64,000 nt of DNA from Clostridia bacterium. GTDB lineage: Bacteria; Bacillota; Clostridia; Oscillospirales; Acutalibacteraceae. Position 1 is the stretch's first letter; each line of letters opens with the position of its first letter. Under the pieces are notes generated by a model. It had not been told where the DNA came from. It did not search any database and saw nothing but the letters and a program-made list of their open reading frames with translations. The stretch spans positions 1 to 64,000 of the forward strand of contig JAFQEL010000041.1 in the NCBI GenBank assembly GCA_017399065.1. The letters run 5' to 3'. The position numbers were made by a program, and so were the translations under genes. Below, piece by piece: positions 51,852 to 60,889 of this stretch.

Positions 51852-53228
51852 ATGTACAAGGTCAGCATTAACGGTGAGATTTTGCTTGCTGAAAGCGGTG
51901 AAACCTTATCATCTGTTCTGATGCGTTACGGCAAAGGCACAGCACATCCTTGCGGCGGCAGGGGAGTATGCGGAAAATGCAGGGTATACGTTAACGGAAA
52001 TGAAGAGCTTTCCTGCAGATATAGAATTACCTCTGATATTGATGTTGAAACTTACGGTACAGATAAAAAATCCGAAATCGATTATGAAAAAGCTGTTGAC
52101 GGTGAATGCTGTTTTGTGCTTGATATAGGTACAACTACTCTCGCTCTTGCACTTGTGTCGATTGCTGAAAAAAGAATAATTAAAACGGTAACTTCGCTCA
52201 ATCCTCAGCGTGTTTTCGGTGCCGACGTTATATCAAGAATTGATTACTGTACTAAAAACTCAACAGAAAAGCTGCAGAAAGTGCTGACGGATGAGATTAA
52301 TAATATGATAGCAAAGTTTAAAGGTTGTAAATCTGATAGACTTTACGTATCTGCCAATACGACGATGCTTCATATCCTTTTCGGTGAGGATTGCTCTTCG
52401 CTTGGCGTTGCACCGTATGAGCCTGTTTTCCTTGATGGAAGATGTGTTAATGCGACGTCACTCGGTATAGCAGGTGTAAGCACTGTTGAGTCCTTGCCGT
52501 GCGTAGCGTCGTTTGTCGGTGCAGATATAGTTGCAGGAATGAATCTTGTCGGTATGCCGTCTGAAGGCAAATATAGTCTGCTTATAGACCTCGGTACAAA
52601 CGCGGAAATAGTGCTGATGAATAAAAACGGCTCTGTATCAACCTCTGCGGCGGCAGGACCCTGCTTTGAAGGAGCCTGTATCATGTGCGGTATGGGTGCC
52701 GTAAACGGTGCAATATGCTCGGTTAAAGACGGCAAATTGATTACCGTTGAAAATACAAAAGCCGTAGGAATATGCGGTACGGGTCTTATTGATGCTGTGG
52801 CTTATATGCTTGATAAGGGTATAATCGACAGCTCGGGATATATGGAATGTGAGCAGGTTGAGCTTGCTGAGGGTGTATATATTACTCAGTCGGATATCAG
52901 ACAATATCAGCTTGCAAAGTCTGCCGTTTACTCCGCGATTATGGCTCTTGTAAAGTATTGCACCATTACACCTGATGATATAGAAACCGTATATATTTCG
53001 GGCGGATTTTCATCGGGAATCTGTGTTGACAGTGCGATTAAGACCGGTCTGCTGCCGGCTGAGTTCAAAGACAAGTGTGTTGCACTCAGTAATTCAAGTC
53101 TTCTTGGTACGGTTAAATATGCAACCGAAAAAAATGACCTTGAATCATTGGCAAAAAAAACAGAATACATCGACCTTTCAGCCGATGTATTCTTTTCGGA
53201 TTTATTTATTGATAATATGTTATTTTGA
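51852..53228 (+). CDS. ASKHA-domain corrinoid-activation-like protein with N-terminal [2Fe-2S] ferredoxin domain
   Basis: 458 residues. The plant-type ferredoxin domain has the ligands in HPCGGRGVCGKCR and ELSC. The rest is an ASKHA ATPase-like part: VLDIGTTTLALALV, NPQRVFGADVISRI, SANTTMLHILFGE, LLIDLGTNAEIVLM and IYISGGFSSG-type end. This is the RACo/RamA group, which uses ATP to reduce Co(II) corrinoid proteins back to Co(I). It is somewhat shorter than typical RACo (~600 residues), and no corrinoid protein or methyltransferase gene is nearby, so its partner is elsewhere or different. ACGGAGG ribosome site. Confidence 0.87.
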   Translation: MYKVSINGEILLAESGETLSSVLMRYGKGTAHPCGGRGVCGKCRVYVNGNEELSCRYRITSDIDVETYGTDKKSEIDYEKAVDGECCFVLDIGTTTLALALVSIAEKRIIKTVTSLNPQRVFGADVISRIDYCTKNSTEKLQKVLTDEINNMIAKFKGCKSDRLYVSANTTMLHILFGEDCSSLGVAPYEPVFLDGRCVNATSLGIAGVSTVESLPCVASFVGADIVAGMNLVGMPSEGKYSLLIDLGTNAEIVLMNKNGSVSTSAAAGPCFEGACIMCGMGAVNGAICSVKDGKLITVENTKAVGICGTGLIDAVAYMLDKGIIDSSGYMECEQVELAEGVYITQSDIRQYQLAKSAVYSAIMALVKYCTITPDDIETVYISGGFSSGICVDSAIKTGLLPAEFKDKCVALSNSSLLGTVKYATEKNDLESLAKKTEYIDLSADVFFSDLFIDNMLF

Positions 53229-53230
53229 AA

Positions 53231-54007
53231 TTATAAAAGTATACTTTCGCCGCAGGAGAGGTAGCTCAACTGCGGCATATTTTTTTTCATAAACTCATAC
53301 TGCTCTGTGCCCGTACAGTGACAGGTGTAGTAAGCTGTTTTATGTGCCGCAAGCGTTGAGGCGTATTCGGCGAGCTTTTCGTCAAGATTGAGCTTTGAAT
53401 AATGAAAGCCGCCGACAAGTGCATCAGGCTCAAACCAATCGGCAATATCCATAACACCTTTGTGCGAACAACCGCTGATAAGCACACGCTTGCCGTTTTC
53501 GTTAATGAGCAGATACTGCTCGTGTTTGAAATTGTCCGGCAAAAATTCACCGTTACACTTCATATTCAGACCGAAGCTGCCGAGATAGTGATTTCTTGTG
53601 TTGTTATTGCAGGAAAAAAGACTGAGCACGGCATCAATTTCAAGAATATCATCAACATAAATAATTCTTTTTTCATTCTGCAGCGATTTGTCGAGACCTA
53701 TATATTTTTCCGTACCGTTGTAATAGTCGCCGAAAGCGTATCGGCTGATATATACTGGTGCGGTTTTGTTTATTTTGAGGAATAGACCGAGTCCTCCGCC
53801 GTGGTCATAATGACCGTGAGAGAGCACGGCGATATCAACCTGAGTAAGGTCAACGCCGAGCTTTTCTGCATTTTCTGCAAAAAGTGAGGTCTGACCCATA
53901 TCAAAAAGTATATTGTGATTCTCGGTCTCAATATAAAGGCTCAGGCCGTGCTCGGCGGATATATTATCGTTAAACGGTGTGTTTTCCGTAAGTGCTGTAA
54001 TTTTCAC
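53231..54007 (-). CDS. MBL-fold metallo-hydrolase
   Basis: 258 residues. Starts with GTG (AAAGGAAA upstream). Metal motif LSHGHYDHGGG (HxHxDH), further ligands in LISGCSHKGV (the SGCSHxG of this subgroup) and YYTCHCTGTEQY at the end. This resembles the MBL group annotated as dihydropterin-type ribofuranosylaminobenzene phosphate synthase-like hydrolases. It lies 2 bases after the Nudix gene, as second gene of the pair. Substrate unknown. Its 3' end meets the ASKHA gene with a 2-base gap and no visible terminator. Confidence 0.88.
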   Translation of the reverse strand: MKITALTENTPFNDNISAEHGLSLYIETENHNILFDMGQTSLFAENAEKLGVDLTQVDIAVLSHGHYDHGGGLGLFLKINKTAPVYISRYAFGDYYNGTEKYIGLDKSLQNEKRIIYVDDILEIDAVLSLFSCNNNTRNHYLGSFGLNMKCNGEFLPDNFKHEQYLLINENGKRVLISGCSHKGVMDIADWFEPDALVGGFHYSKLNLDEKLAEYASTLAAHKTAYYTCHCTGTEQYEFMKKNMPQLSYLSCGESILL

Positions 54008-54009
54008 TT

Positions 54010-54498
54010 TTATTTCCTTTCTGATTTATATTTTGTGAGCACGGTATACTCACGCAGATAAAGGCTTGATATGTCCTCGCGTTTTTCCGGGTAGTGCGAA
54101 AAGATTTCGAGAGCTTCATCAAAACCGAGCCATACGGGAGTTGCACCGTGCTCGACTTCAATTTCGGTCAGCTTCTGCTCAGCCTCACCTGTGATTTCGC
54201 AGATGAAGTAGTTACTGACATACATTGTTTCAAAGCAGTACTCGTTTACCGTCAGAAACTGTCTGAGAGGTTTTACGGTGTAACCTGTTTCTTCGCTGAG
54301 TTCACGCGTACAGCATTCTTTGAGCGTTTCGCCCGGCTCGACACCGCCGCCCGGTGACATATAAACATCAGTATTGGCTTCGTAGGTCAGCAGAATTTTA
54401 CCGTCTTTTACAATAATAGCGCGGCTTGCCTGACGCACACCCTCGGGCGGGTCAGCATAATTTTTGGCGTATTGGGTTATGGTTTCAACTTTGTTCAT
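54010..54498 (-). CDS. Nudix hydrolase
   Basis: 162 residues. Complete Nudix box GGGVEPGETLKECCTRELSEETGY (given here with spacing G-x5-E-x7-REL-x-EE-x-G), the Mg2+-binding motif for cleaving nucleoside-diphosphate derivatives. ASRAIIVKDGKILLTYE is the usual first strand. Exact substrate (mutagenic nucleotides, ADP-ribose, sugar nucleotides) cannot be told. First gene of a two-gene unit with the MBL hydrolase. Confidence 0.9.
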   Translation of the reverse strand: MNKVETITQYAKNYADPPEGVRQASRAIIVKDGKILLTYEANTDVYMSPGGGVEPGETLKECCTRELSEETGYTVKPLRQFLTVNEYCFETMYVSNYFICEITGEAEQKLTEIEVEHGATPVWLGFDEALEIFSHYPEKREDISSLYLREYTVLTKYKSERK

Positions 54499-54565
54499 AT
54501 CATATTCACCTGAATAATAAATATCGGAATAACGAGCATACTATTCCCAAAAGGAGGTATGTTCA

Positions 54566-54946
54566 ATGTGTGAATCAAGATTTTATCTTTGCCGTAAATG
54601 CGGCAATATCGTGGGACTTATACACGGTGCAGGTGTGCCGATTATGTGCTGCGGGAGTGAAATGGAGCACCTTGAGGCTTCAACCGAAAATGAGGGCGGT
54701 GAAAAGCACAGCCCTGCCGTAACCGTAGACGGTGACAGTGTAAAGGTAACAGTAGGCAGTGTGCTTCATCCGATGGATGAAGAGCACAGAATAGATTGGG
54801 TTTATCTGCAGACTGACAGGGGCGGACAGCGCAAATGCCTTATAAGCGGCGACAAACCCGAGGTTGAATTCAGACTGTGTGACGAAAAGCCTACAGCCGT
54901 ATACAGTTACTGTAACAAGCACGGGCTGTGGAAAACAATGCTTTAA
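54566..54946 (+). CDS. dfx: Desulfoferrodoxin (superoxide reductase)
   Basis: 126 residues, full length. Centre I rubredoxin-like iron site: C9, C12, C28, C29. Centre II catalytic iron: H48 in EKHSPAV, H68 in HPMDEEH, H74, then C116 and H119 in YCNKHGLW. Reduces superoxide to hydrogen peroxide without making oxygen, a typical defence of anaerobes. Two-domain (2Fe) type. AAAAGGAGG ribosome site. Monocistronic. Confidence 0.96.
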   Translation: MCESRFYLCRKCGNIVGLIHGAGVPIMCCGSEMEHLEASTENEGGEKHSPAVTVDGDSVKVTVGSVLHPMDEEHRIDWVYLQTDRGGQRKCLISGDKPEVEFRLCDEKPTAVYSYCNKHGLWKTML

Positions 54947-54950
54947 AATT

Positions 54951-54988
54951 AACGGGTTGCATCTGACAAAAAACAGCTGCAACCCGTT
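54951..54988. terminator. Bidirectional intrinsic terminator
   Basis: Stem AACGGGTTGCA/TGCAACCCGTT (54951-54961, 54978-54988) between the convergent desulfoferrodoxin and ZIP genes. Confidence 0.88.
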
Positions 54989-54992
54989 GGTT

Positions 54993-55745
54993 TTATCCGA
55001 GCAGAATATCTGAAACGAGCATTACACAGAAGCCTGCAAGCAGTGCATATGTTGCACCTCGCTGACTGCCGTGAGCGTGAGTTTCGGGTATCATTTCATC
55101 ACTTACAACGTAAAGCATCGTACCGCCTGCAAAGCTGAGAGCAAAGGGCAGGATTGCAACAGAAACGCTGACGGCAAAGTAGCCGATAAGCGTGCCGACA
55201 ACCTCGACGAGACCTGTTATAAGTGCACTGATAAAAGTTTTTTTAGGGCTGACGCCTGCGGCAAGCATAGGACCGATGATAACCATACCTTCGGGTATAT
55301 TCTGAAGTGCTATACCGCCTGCGATAAGCAGAGCCTGAGCCGTATCGCCCGAGCCGAAGCCGACACCTGCGGCAATACCTTCCGGCAGGTTGTGAATTGC
55401 TATTGCGGTGACGAAAAGGAGCACTTTGCTCAGGTTGGCGTTGTTGTGCTTTTCAGTATCGGGACCGACAAGCTTATGCAGGTGAGGTACGAGCTTGTCT
55501 ATAAGGTTAAGACACAGCGCACCTGTAAAAATGCCTGCGACGGTAATGATTATACCGAATTTACCGCCGTATTCTATTGATGGCAGAATAAGACCCAGTA
55601 CCGCTGCGGCAAGCATAACGCCTGCGGCAAAGCTGAGCACAATGTCGGAGAACTTATGTGAAATTTTTCTGAAAATGAAACCGATTACGGAGCCGATAAG
55701 CGTAGCACCGCCGACTCCGAGAGCGGTCAGTAAAACCATAGTCAT
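54993..55745 (-). CDS. ZIP-family divalent metal transporter
   Basis: 250 residues, eight hydrophobic helices. The metal-binding helices IV and V carry HNLPEGIAAGVGFG and QNIPEGMVI, the ZIP signature. Resembles ZupT-type importers of zinc, iron or manganese. The histidine-rich cytoplasmic loop is short (PHLHKLVGPDTEKHNN). Monocistronic; regulation not evident. Confidence 0.92.
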   Translation of the reverse strand: MTMVLLTALGVGGATLIGSVIGFIFRKISHKFSDIVLSFAAGVMLAAAVLGLILPSIEYGGKFGIIITVAGIFTGALCLNLIDKLVPHLHKLVGPDTEKHNNANLSKVLLFVTAIAIHNLPEGIAAGVGFGSGDTAQALLIAGGIALQNIPEGMVIIGPMLAAGVSPKKTFISALITGLVEVVGTLIGYFAVSVSVAILPFALSFAGGTMLYVVSDEMIPETHAHGSQRGATYALLAGFCVMLVSDILLG

Positions 55746-55791
55746 ATAGATTACACCGTTTTGCTTGATAAATTTGAAATTAAAGAGCGAG

Positions 55792-57021
55792 TCAGTTCAT
55801 TTTTTGTCTTTGCACACCGTAATTTACATCTACGTTCTTTTTAAACAGCATATAGTCGTACTGCGGCTTCCATTGATCTCCGAGATGTATTTCATCAAGT
55901 TCAGCTTCACTTACAGCAACGTTTAACTCCGTAAGACCCTTGAGTTCGCCGTCCTCTTTGTATACGTTATCCCAGAATGCGTGGTGACCTATATAGGTGA
56001 CGCTTGATGGGATATAAACGTAGGTCAGAGCCTGGTTGTAGCTGAGTGCATCCGAGCCGATATACTCAAGTCCTTCGGGCAGTGAAGGATAGACTTCACT
56101 GAAGCTGTCGATTGATTTGTACGTAACGTCGGAAATGTCAGTGTCTGTCTTGTAAGTGCAGATGTTTTCGAGTGAGGGTGTGTTTCCCCACTGGTCCTTG
56201 GGCTCGTGAAGCTTGAAAACAGAGAGCGTTTCCATTCTTTTGAGTCCTTCGGGCAGGTAAATGTCTCTGAGATTTACGTAGCTGAAGCAAAGCTCGCCGA
56301 GTGTTGTTACGGTAGACGGCACAACGTATGTCTGTATATCAAGTCTGTACTGCTCCGTAACATCGTCACGGTACATTTCTGCTTCGTAGCCGTACTTTTG
56401 TCTGAGGTACTCATCGTGGTTACACGGGTAGTTGATGAGTACGGTTTTATCTTTGTTGTAAAGAACACCGTCGATATCGCAGTAGTAGGGATTGTTTTCA
56501 TCAACCTCTATGTTTTCGAGAGCCCAGCAGGAATAAAAGGCATTGCTTTGAATTACCTCAACGTCTGCACCGATATATATCGTTTTTATTTTATCGTCGC
56601 AGTTGAGTGCATATTCACGTATTTCGGTAACCTTTTTGCTTTCGTCCTTGGTGAAAACGTATTCCTTGGTTATCTGATCATAACTGACTGAAGTTACGTA
56701 GTCAACCTGAAGCTCGGTTATTTCACCCGTGTTGCTGAATTTTGTCAGACGGTATGAGTTGTCTGCTGTTGTTTCGTATTCGTAAGTATCTTTGTTTGCT
56801 ATGGCAAGAATACTGAAATAACATGAGAGACTTACGGCAATAACTATCGTGACGATAAAAATAATCTTTTTGAGAGTGAAAAACTTATACGGCTTGTTGA
56901 TATGCGGTGCGGCAAGCCCCGGCACCTGATAAGTCCATATCTCATCCTCCGGAATGTCGAGCTTTATCTCGTTATCGTTTACGGGAGGCACAGGTATGTT
57001 TTTCTTGCTCTTTTTACTCAT
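55792..57021 (-). CDS. Membrane-anchored BspA-type LRR protein
   Basis: 409 residues. A cytoplasmic N-terminus of ~70 residues rich in Lys, Pro and Asp, one membrane helix (KKIIFIVTIVIAVSLSCYF), then an extracellular part with BspA-type repeats: IYIGADVEVIQSNAFYSC, VDENNPYYCDIDGVLYNKD, YVVPSTVTTLGELCFSY and YIPSSVTYIGHHAFW. There is no signal cleavage site, so it is a type II anchored protein. Start set by AAAGGAGG 10 bases before ATG 57021. It lies 19 bases after the GPH transporter, in the same transcription unit, an odd partner for a sugar carrier. Confidence 0.88.
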   Translation of the reverse strand: MSKKSKKNIPVPPVNDNEIKLDIPEDEIWTYQVPGLAAPHINKPYKFFTLKKIIFIVTIVIAVSLSCYFSILAIANKDTYEYETTADNSYRLTKFSNTGEITELQVDYVTSVSYDQITKEYVFTKDESKKVTEIREYALNCDDKIKTIYIGADVEVIQSNAFYSCWALENIEVDENNPYYCDIDGVLYNKDKTVLINYPCNHDEYLRQKYGYEAEMYRDDVTEQYRLDIQTYVVPSTVTTLGELCFSYVNLRDIYLPEGLKRMETLSVFKLHEPKDQWGNTPSLENICTYKTDTDISDVTYKSIDSFSEVYPSLPEGLEYIGSDALSYNQALTYVYIPSSVTYIGHHAFWDNVYKEDGELKGLTELNVAVSEAELDEIHLGDQWKPQYDYMLFKKNVDVNYGVQRQKMN

Positions 57022-57040
57022 AATTCTGTTGCCTCCTTTC

Positions 57041-58810
57041 TTAACCTTTGTATCCACCCGAAACCTTTTCGTTGGCTTCTTCGGCTTGTCTTTCGGTTAC
57101 TTCTGCACGCTTCTTGAGTACTTCCATAACCATATTCTGCTTTTTGCTGTCATAATCCCAGAAGAAATAGGGAATAGTCATAAGCACAAATCCTATGATA
57201 TCGACAATAAGCGGAATTGCTATAATGTTTCTTCGGGTAGCATCCACAAAAAGGATTTCCCAGTTGCTGTTGAAGCCGTAACGGAGAAGGAAGATCGGGA
57301 TAAGCAGACCGATAAAAGAAACTACAGGGCCTGTAAACCAACCGAAAACGCCTGCAAAGCTTTCAAGTCTCTCACCCGAAATATACATCTGATAGTCGGC
57401 AATACGAACGTCCATATCGTGACCTGCCGTTGTGGGAACCGTCTTTGTCATTTCCATAAAGAACAGCACGACGATGCATATCGTACCGCAGAGCATAAGG
57501 TTGTCTCCGCAGAACCATATTGCCGCAACTATAGCGGCGTTGCCGAGTGCTCTGGTCAATTGATAGAAAATCATTATCTGCTTATATGAGAAGCGTTTGA
57601 GGAAGTAGGGGGAGAGGAAATCCGGCGGAGTGCCTGCAAACGAAATCAGCATAACGATAAGGCTGTAGGGCAGACCGCTCAGACGGAACGTATAGAAATA
57701 AAGTACGGTTACAAACGGCAGCATACCGTTGCCGAGTGCGTCTATAAGTCCGACGACGTTTTTTATAAGAAGGTATTTGTTTTTGAGAACGCCGAACATA
57801 CCGTCCCAGAATTTGATCTGAACCTTTTTCTCAACGGGCGGCTGCGGTATTCTTTCCTTGACTCTTCCCGCAAAAATCATAGTCATTGCGGCAAGAATTA
57901 TGAATGTTATCGGAATTACGTAGCGGTAAACGTTGATATCTGCCCACTCGTTACGGAGCATACCGATAAATACCGGCATAATGATACCGACGATTGTGTT
58001 GAAAAAGTGGGAAAGCTTGACGGGATAGCTGCGCACGTAAATACGCTCCTGCAGGTTGGGGCTTATGCTCTTTGTGCAGGTTTCCATATTGTTTGCAAAG
58101 CCGAATACGTTATACGTAGCAAAGAGAAGGTTTGCAACCCATACGCGTGTTGCAACGTCGGGGATATTATATACGGGCAGCCAGCCGATGAGAATGACCA
58201 TTATGCACTTGGGTATAACGTCGCAGTAAAGTGAGTACTTGTATCTGCCGTATTTGGGAAGAAGCTTTTTACGCCAGAAAATATTTCGTGCTCCGACCCA
58301 GCCTGTATACAAAAAATGGGTGCCGAAGGTTTTAAAGCACGCTGTGGCATTCATTCCTTCAAGGCTGTTGAGGTAGCGTATGAATCCGCTGCTTGGGTCA
58401 AACAGCGACGCAAAGTCGAAGACAAGCGTAGATATACCGAAAAGTATCATTGCAAAGTATACGCCGTAAAATTTCTTTTCCGTGCGCCTGGGCAGGAAGC
58501 CGAGGTTGTCGCATACGAGCCACCACATAAGTGCAGATATGTAGCCGAGCGGCATATTGATAATGCCTATGATGGAGAATGTGAGATAGGGCAGCTTGTA
58601 ATGGTGCATAATAAGGTAGCATGCTGAGAAGAAGCCTATGTACTCAAGCACCTTTGAGCCTGCATAGTTACTGCCAACGGCGAGCACAACGTCCTTGTAC
58701 TCTTTGTACGGTACGTACTTGCCTTCAGCAGGGGTGTTCCAGTGGGTTTTGACTTCGGTTATGAAGTCTTTGACCTTATCCACAGACAAGGTCTTTTTCT
58801 TGTCGCTCAT
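57041..58810 (-). CDS. GPH/MelB-type sugar transporter of the major facilitator superfamily
   Basis: 589 residues, about 12 membrane helices with unusually long N- and C-terminal cytoplasmic tails. The segment RIADYQMYISGERLESFAGVFGWF and the C-terminal FFWDYDSKKQNMVMEVLKKRAE fit the glycoside-pentoside-hexuronide:cation symporter family. An atypical acidic or Gly-rich substrate loop makes the sugar uncertain. The -10 TATAAT lies close upstream. First gene of a pair with a membrane-bound LRR protein. Confidence 0.75.
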   Translation of the reverse strand: MSDKKKTLSVDKVKDFITEVKTHWNTPAEGKYVPYKEYKDVVLAVGSNYAGSKVLEYIGFFSACYLIMHHYKLPYLTFSIIGIINMPLGYISALMWWLVCDNLGFLPRRTEKKFYGVYFAMILFGISTLVFDFASLFDPSSGFIRYLNSLEGMNATACFKTFGTHFLYTGWVGARNIFWRKKLLPKYGRYKYSLYCDVIPKCIMVILIGWLPVYNIPDVATRVWVANLLFATYNVFGFANNMETCTKSISPNLQERIYVRSYPVKLSHFFNTIVGIIMPVFIGMLRNEWADINVYRYVIPITFIILAAMTMIFAGRVKERIPQPPVEKKVQIKFWDGMFGVLKNKYLLIKNVVGLIDALGNGMLPFVTVLYFYTFRLSGLPYSLIVMLISFAGTPPDFLSPYFLKRFSYKQIMIFYQLTRALGNAAIVAAIWFCGDNLMLCGTICIVVLFFMEMTKTVPTTAGHDMDVRIADYQMYISGERLESFAGVFGWFTGPVVSFIGLLIPIFLLRYGFNSNWEILFVDATRRNIIAIPLIVDIIGFVLMTIPYFFWDYDSKKQNMVMEVLKKRAEVTERQAEEANEKVSGGYKG

Positions 58811-58976
58811 GGAATCCGCTCCTTGATTTATTGATAACTTACATTATATCATAACGGACGGAGCTTTTACAAGTAATAATATCATAATTATACATATTTT
58901 ATGCATTAAGTATATGATGTTTGTTAAAAATAAACATAAATCTGATAAATTTCTTTGTTTTCTGTCCTGTAAATTA

Positions 58977-59005
58977 TTGACAGTAAAGGCTAATGGTAAT
59001 ATAAT
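58977..59005 (+). promoter_or_regulatory. Promoter of the Pro/Ala-rich membrane protein gene
   Basis: Perfect TTGACA (58977-58982), a 17-bp spacer and perfect TATAAT (59000-59005). Confidence 0.8.
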
Positions 59006-59039
59006 AGTCTTAAAATATTATATATCGGAGGACTACGAT

Positions 59040-59894
59040 ATGGAAAACAACTTTAATCCTAATTTCAATTCCGTTCCAACCCCCAATCCCGCGCCTGTTC
59101 AAAATAATCAGGCATCGGCTCCCGTTTCACAGCAGTGGCAGCCTGTACCGCCCGTAACTCCGCCTGTACCGCCCGTAACTCCTCCCGCACCCAAGGCCAA
59201 GAAAAAGCTCAACATCAATTTCAAGGAGTTTCTTACTCTTCCCTACATACTTATGGCGGTATGTATTTTCGTCGTTGCTTCCGTGCTTCCCGTAACCCAC
59301 AACCTTATAATGTCTCTGGTAAATGAAATCTGCGGCGGCAGCAGCTATTACTATTATGATTCGGATGCTTACAATATCATAAGCGATCTTTTGAGTATTG
59401 TTTCACCGTTCTTCTATATTCTGGCTTATGCTGCCTGTGCTTTCTTTGCAAACAAAAAGGTTTCGGGTATGTTTGCTTTCGTAGGCATTGCTTATATAGC
59501 AATCAGAATCAGCGACATTATCGAAAACTTCTGCGAAACGGTTCTGGGCTTCATAATCTTCGCTATCGAAGGCTACTATGTAAATGCAGCTGTTAATGAT
59601 GTCGGTGCTGTTCTTTGCTTCTTTATCGGCTTCTTCTGCACGATAATTGCAATCGCACTCGGTCTTGCAGGTTTTATGTTTGCAAACAAGTTTACAAAAG
59701 AGATCGACCTTAAGAAAATGGCTAAGAAAAAGCCTGCTGCTCCCAAGGCTCCTGCTGCCGTAAACATTCCTCAGGCACCCCAGGCTCCGATTGCTCCCAA
59801 GGCACCCCAGGCTCCTGTAATGCCTCAGGCTCCTGTAGCACCCCAGGCTCCCGTTGCTCCTCAGTTTAACCCTGATGCAGATAATAACGGCTGA
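59040..59894 (+). CDS. Membrane protein with Pro-rich N-terminus and APQAP-repeat C-terminus
   Basis: 284 residues. A disordered Asn/Pro-rich N-terminus (PTPNPAPVQ, then PPVTPPVPPVTPP), four hydrophobic helices (about 65-85, 115-140, 150-170, 190-225), and a C-terminal tail of repeated PQAP/APQAPV units. Unknown function. Start ATG 59040 is fixed by CGGAGG and by the strong promoter ending at 59005; the longer open frame would start upstream of that promoter. Such Pro/Ala tails often act as flexible spacers. Monocistronic, with a strong terminator. Confidence 0.75.
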   Translation: MENNFNPNFNSVPTPNPAPVQNNQASAPVSQQWQPVPPVTPPVPPVTPPAPKAKKKLNINFKEFLTLPYILMAVCIFVVASVLPVTHNLIMSLVNEICGGSSYYYYDSDAYNIISDLLSIVSPFFYILAYAACAFFANKKVSGMFAFVGIAYIAIRISDIIENFCETVLGFIIFAIEGYYVNAAVNDVGAVLCFFIGFFCTIIAIALGLAGFMFANKFTKEIDLKKMAKKKPAAPKAPAAVNIPQAPQAPIAPKAPQAPVMPQAPVAPQAPVAPQFNPDADNNG

Positions 59895-59930
59895 TTTATA
59901 CTTAAAAATCAGAATTAATACGATTTGATA

Positions 59931-59967
59931 AAAATCAACCTCACGGTTTCCGTGAGGTTGATTTTTT
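59931..59967. terminator. Intrinsic terminator
   Basis: Perfect 14-bp stem (59933-59946 with 59950-59963), 3-nt loop and T-run, between convergent genes. Confidence 0.93.
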
Positions 59968-60715
59968 AAGGCTGCTTATTCTTTTCGTCGTTGATTTTCA
60001 TCTGTTGTATGGTCTTTTTCAACAGGTCAGGCTGATAGGCATTCTTCAGAATTTCTGCAAATTTATATTTTCTTTCCTCGGTGGGGAAGATATCGAGCTT
60101 TAAAAAATCTTCAATAGTTTTATCAAGATTATATTCTACACGTTGATGGGTGACTTCTCCGTTTTCAAAAATATAGTAACTTGCTCGCGTATCTTTATCA
60201 CACTGAAAGCCTGCAGGTCGCATACAGCGATAGGTTATGCCGTTGATTTTTCTTTCAACGTGATAATGGCAGTGACCGAACCAAACCTCATCAATTTGAG
60301 CATCTGCCGCTTGGATATACGGCTTGAAAGCAGCTTCAATATCATCATCGGAAGTGTTTGGCAGTATGTCATATTCTACTGTATATGAGCCGTGCAGAAG
60401 CAGTATGTGTCCGTCAAGCACTGCGGTTTCCGGAAAAGTTTTTATCCATTCGAGCTGATCTGCCGTCAGCTGTTTGCGAGACCATTTGTCCCAAAAGTGC
60501 TTGGGAGCTTCCGATACTATCTGTGCATCGTGGTTGCCGATTATACACAGAGGATTATATTTTTTCAGCAGGTCAACACATTCGCCGGGGTGAGATCCGA
60601 AATTTGCCAGATCGCCAAGGAAAACCAAACGGTCAAAATTGTCGGCATCTTTTAAAATTGCTTCAAGTGCGTGTAAATTTGCATGAATATCCGATAAAAT
60701 CAGGGTTCGTTTCAT
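59966..60715 (-). CDS. Cytoplasmic calcineurin-like phosphoesterase
   Basis: 249 residues. LILSDIHANLHALEAIL, LVFLGDLANFGSHPGECVDLL, CIIGNHDAQIV, LLLHGSYT and WFGHCHYHVER carry all dinuclear metal ligands. The LGDxxxxGxxPxECV pattern is that of the MJ0936/YfcE-like or diadenosine-tetraphosphatase-like phosphodiesterases of ~240 residues. No signal peptide. Substrate (nucleotide, cyclic dinucleotide or protein phosphate) unknown. Own promoter. Confidence 0.9.
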   Translation of the reverse strand: MKRTLILSDIHANLHALEAILKDADNFDRLVFLGDLANFGSHPGECVDLLKKYNPLCIIGNHDAQIVSEAPKHFWDKWSRKQLTADQLEWIKTFPETAVLDGHILLLHGSYTVEYDILPNTSDDDIEAAFKPYIQAADAQIDEVWFGHCHYHVERKINGITYRCMRPAGFQCDKDTRASYYIFENGEVTHQRVEYNLDKTIEDFLKLDIFPTEERKYKFAEILKNAYQPDLLKKTIQQMKINDEKNKQP

Positions 60716-60757
60716 AATATTTTATACCTTTCGTTTCAATTTTATTGATATTTTTAT

Positions 60758-60786
60758 ATATTAACAATTTGCTAAAATATTGTCAA
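60758..60786 (-). promoter_or_regulatory. Promoter of the phosphoesterase gene
   Basis: Perfect TTGACA (60781-60786), a 17-bp spacer and TAATAT (60758-60763), reading left. Confidence 0.7.
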
Positions 60787-60889
60787 CGCAAAATACATAT
60801 AACTAACTGTTGTTTTTTTCTCAATAATATGATATTATTTATACTGTATTTTTGGAAATATACGCTTTTTTATCGAAAAAGGTGATTTT

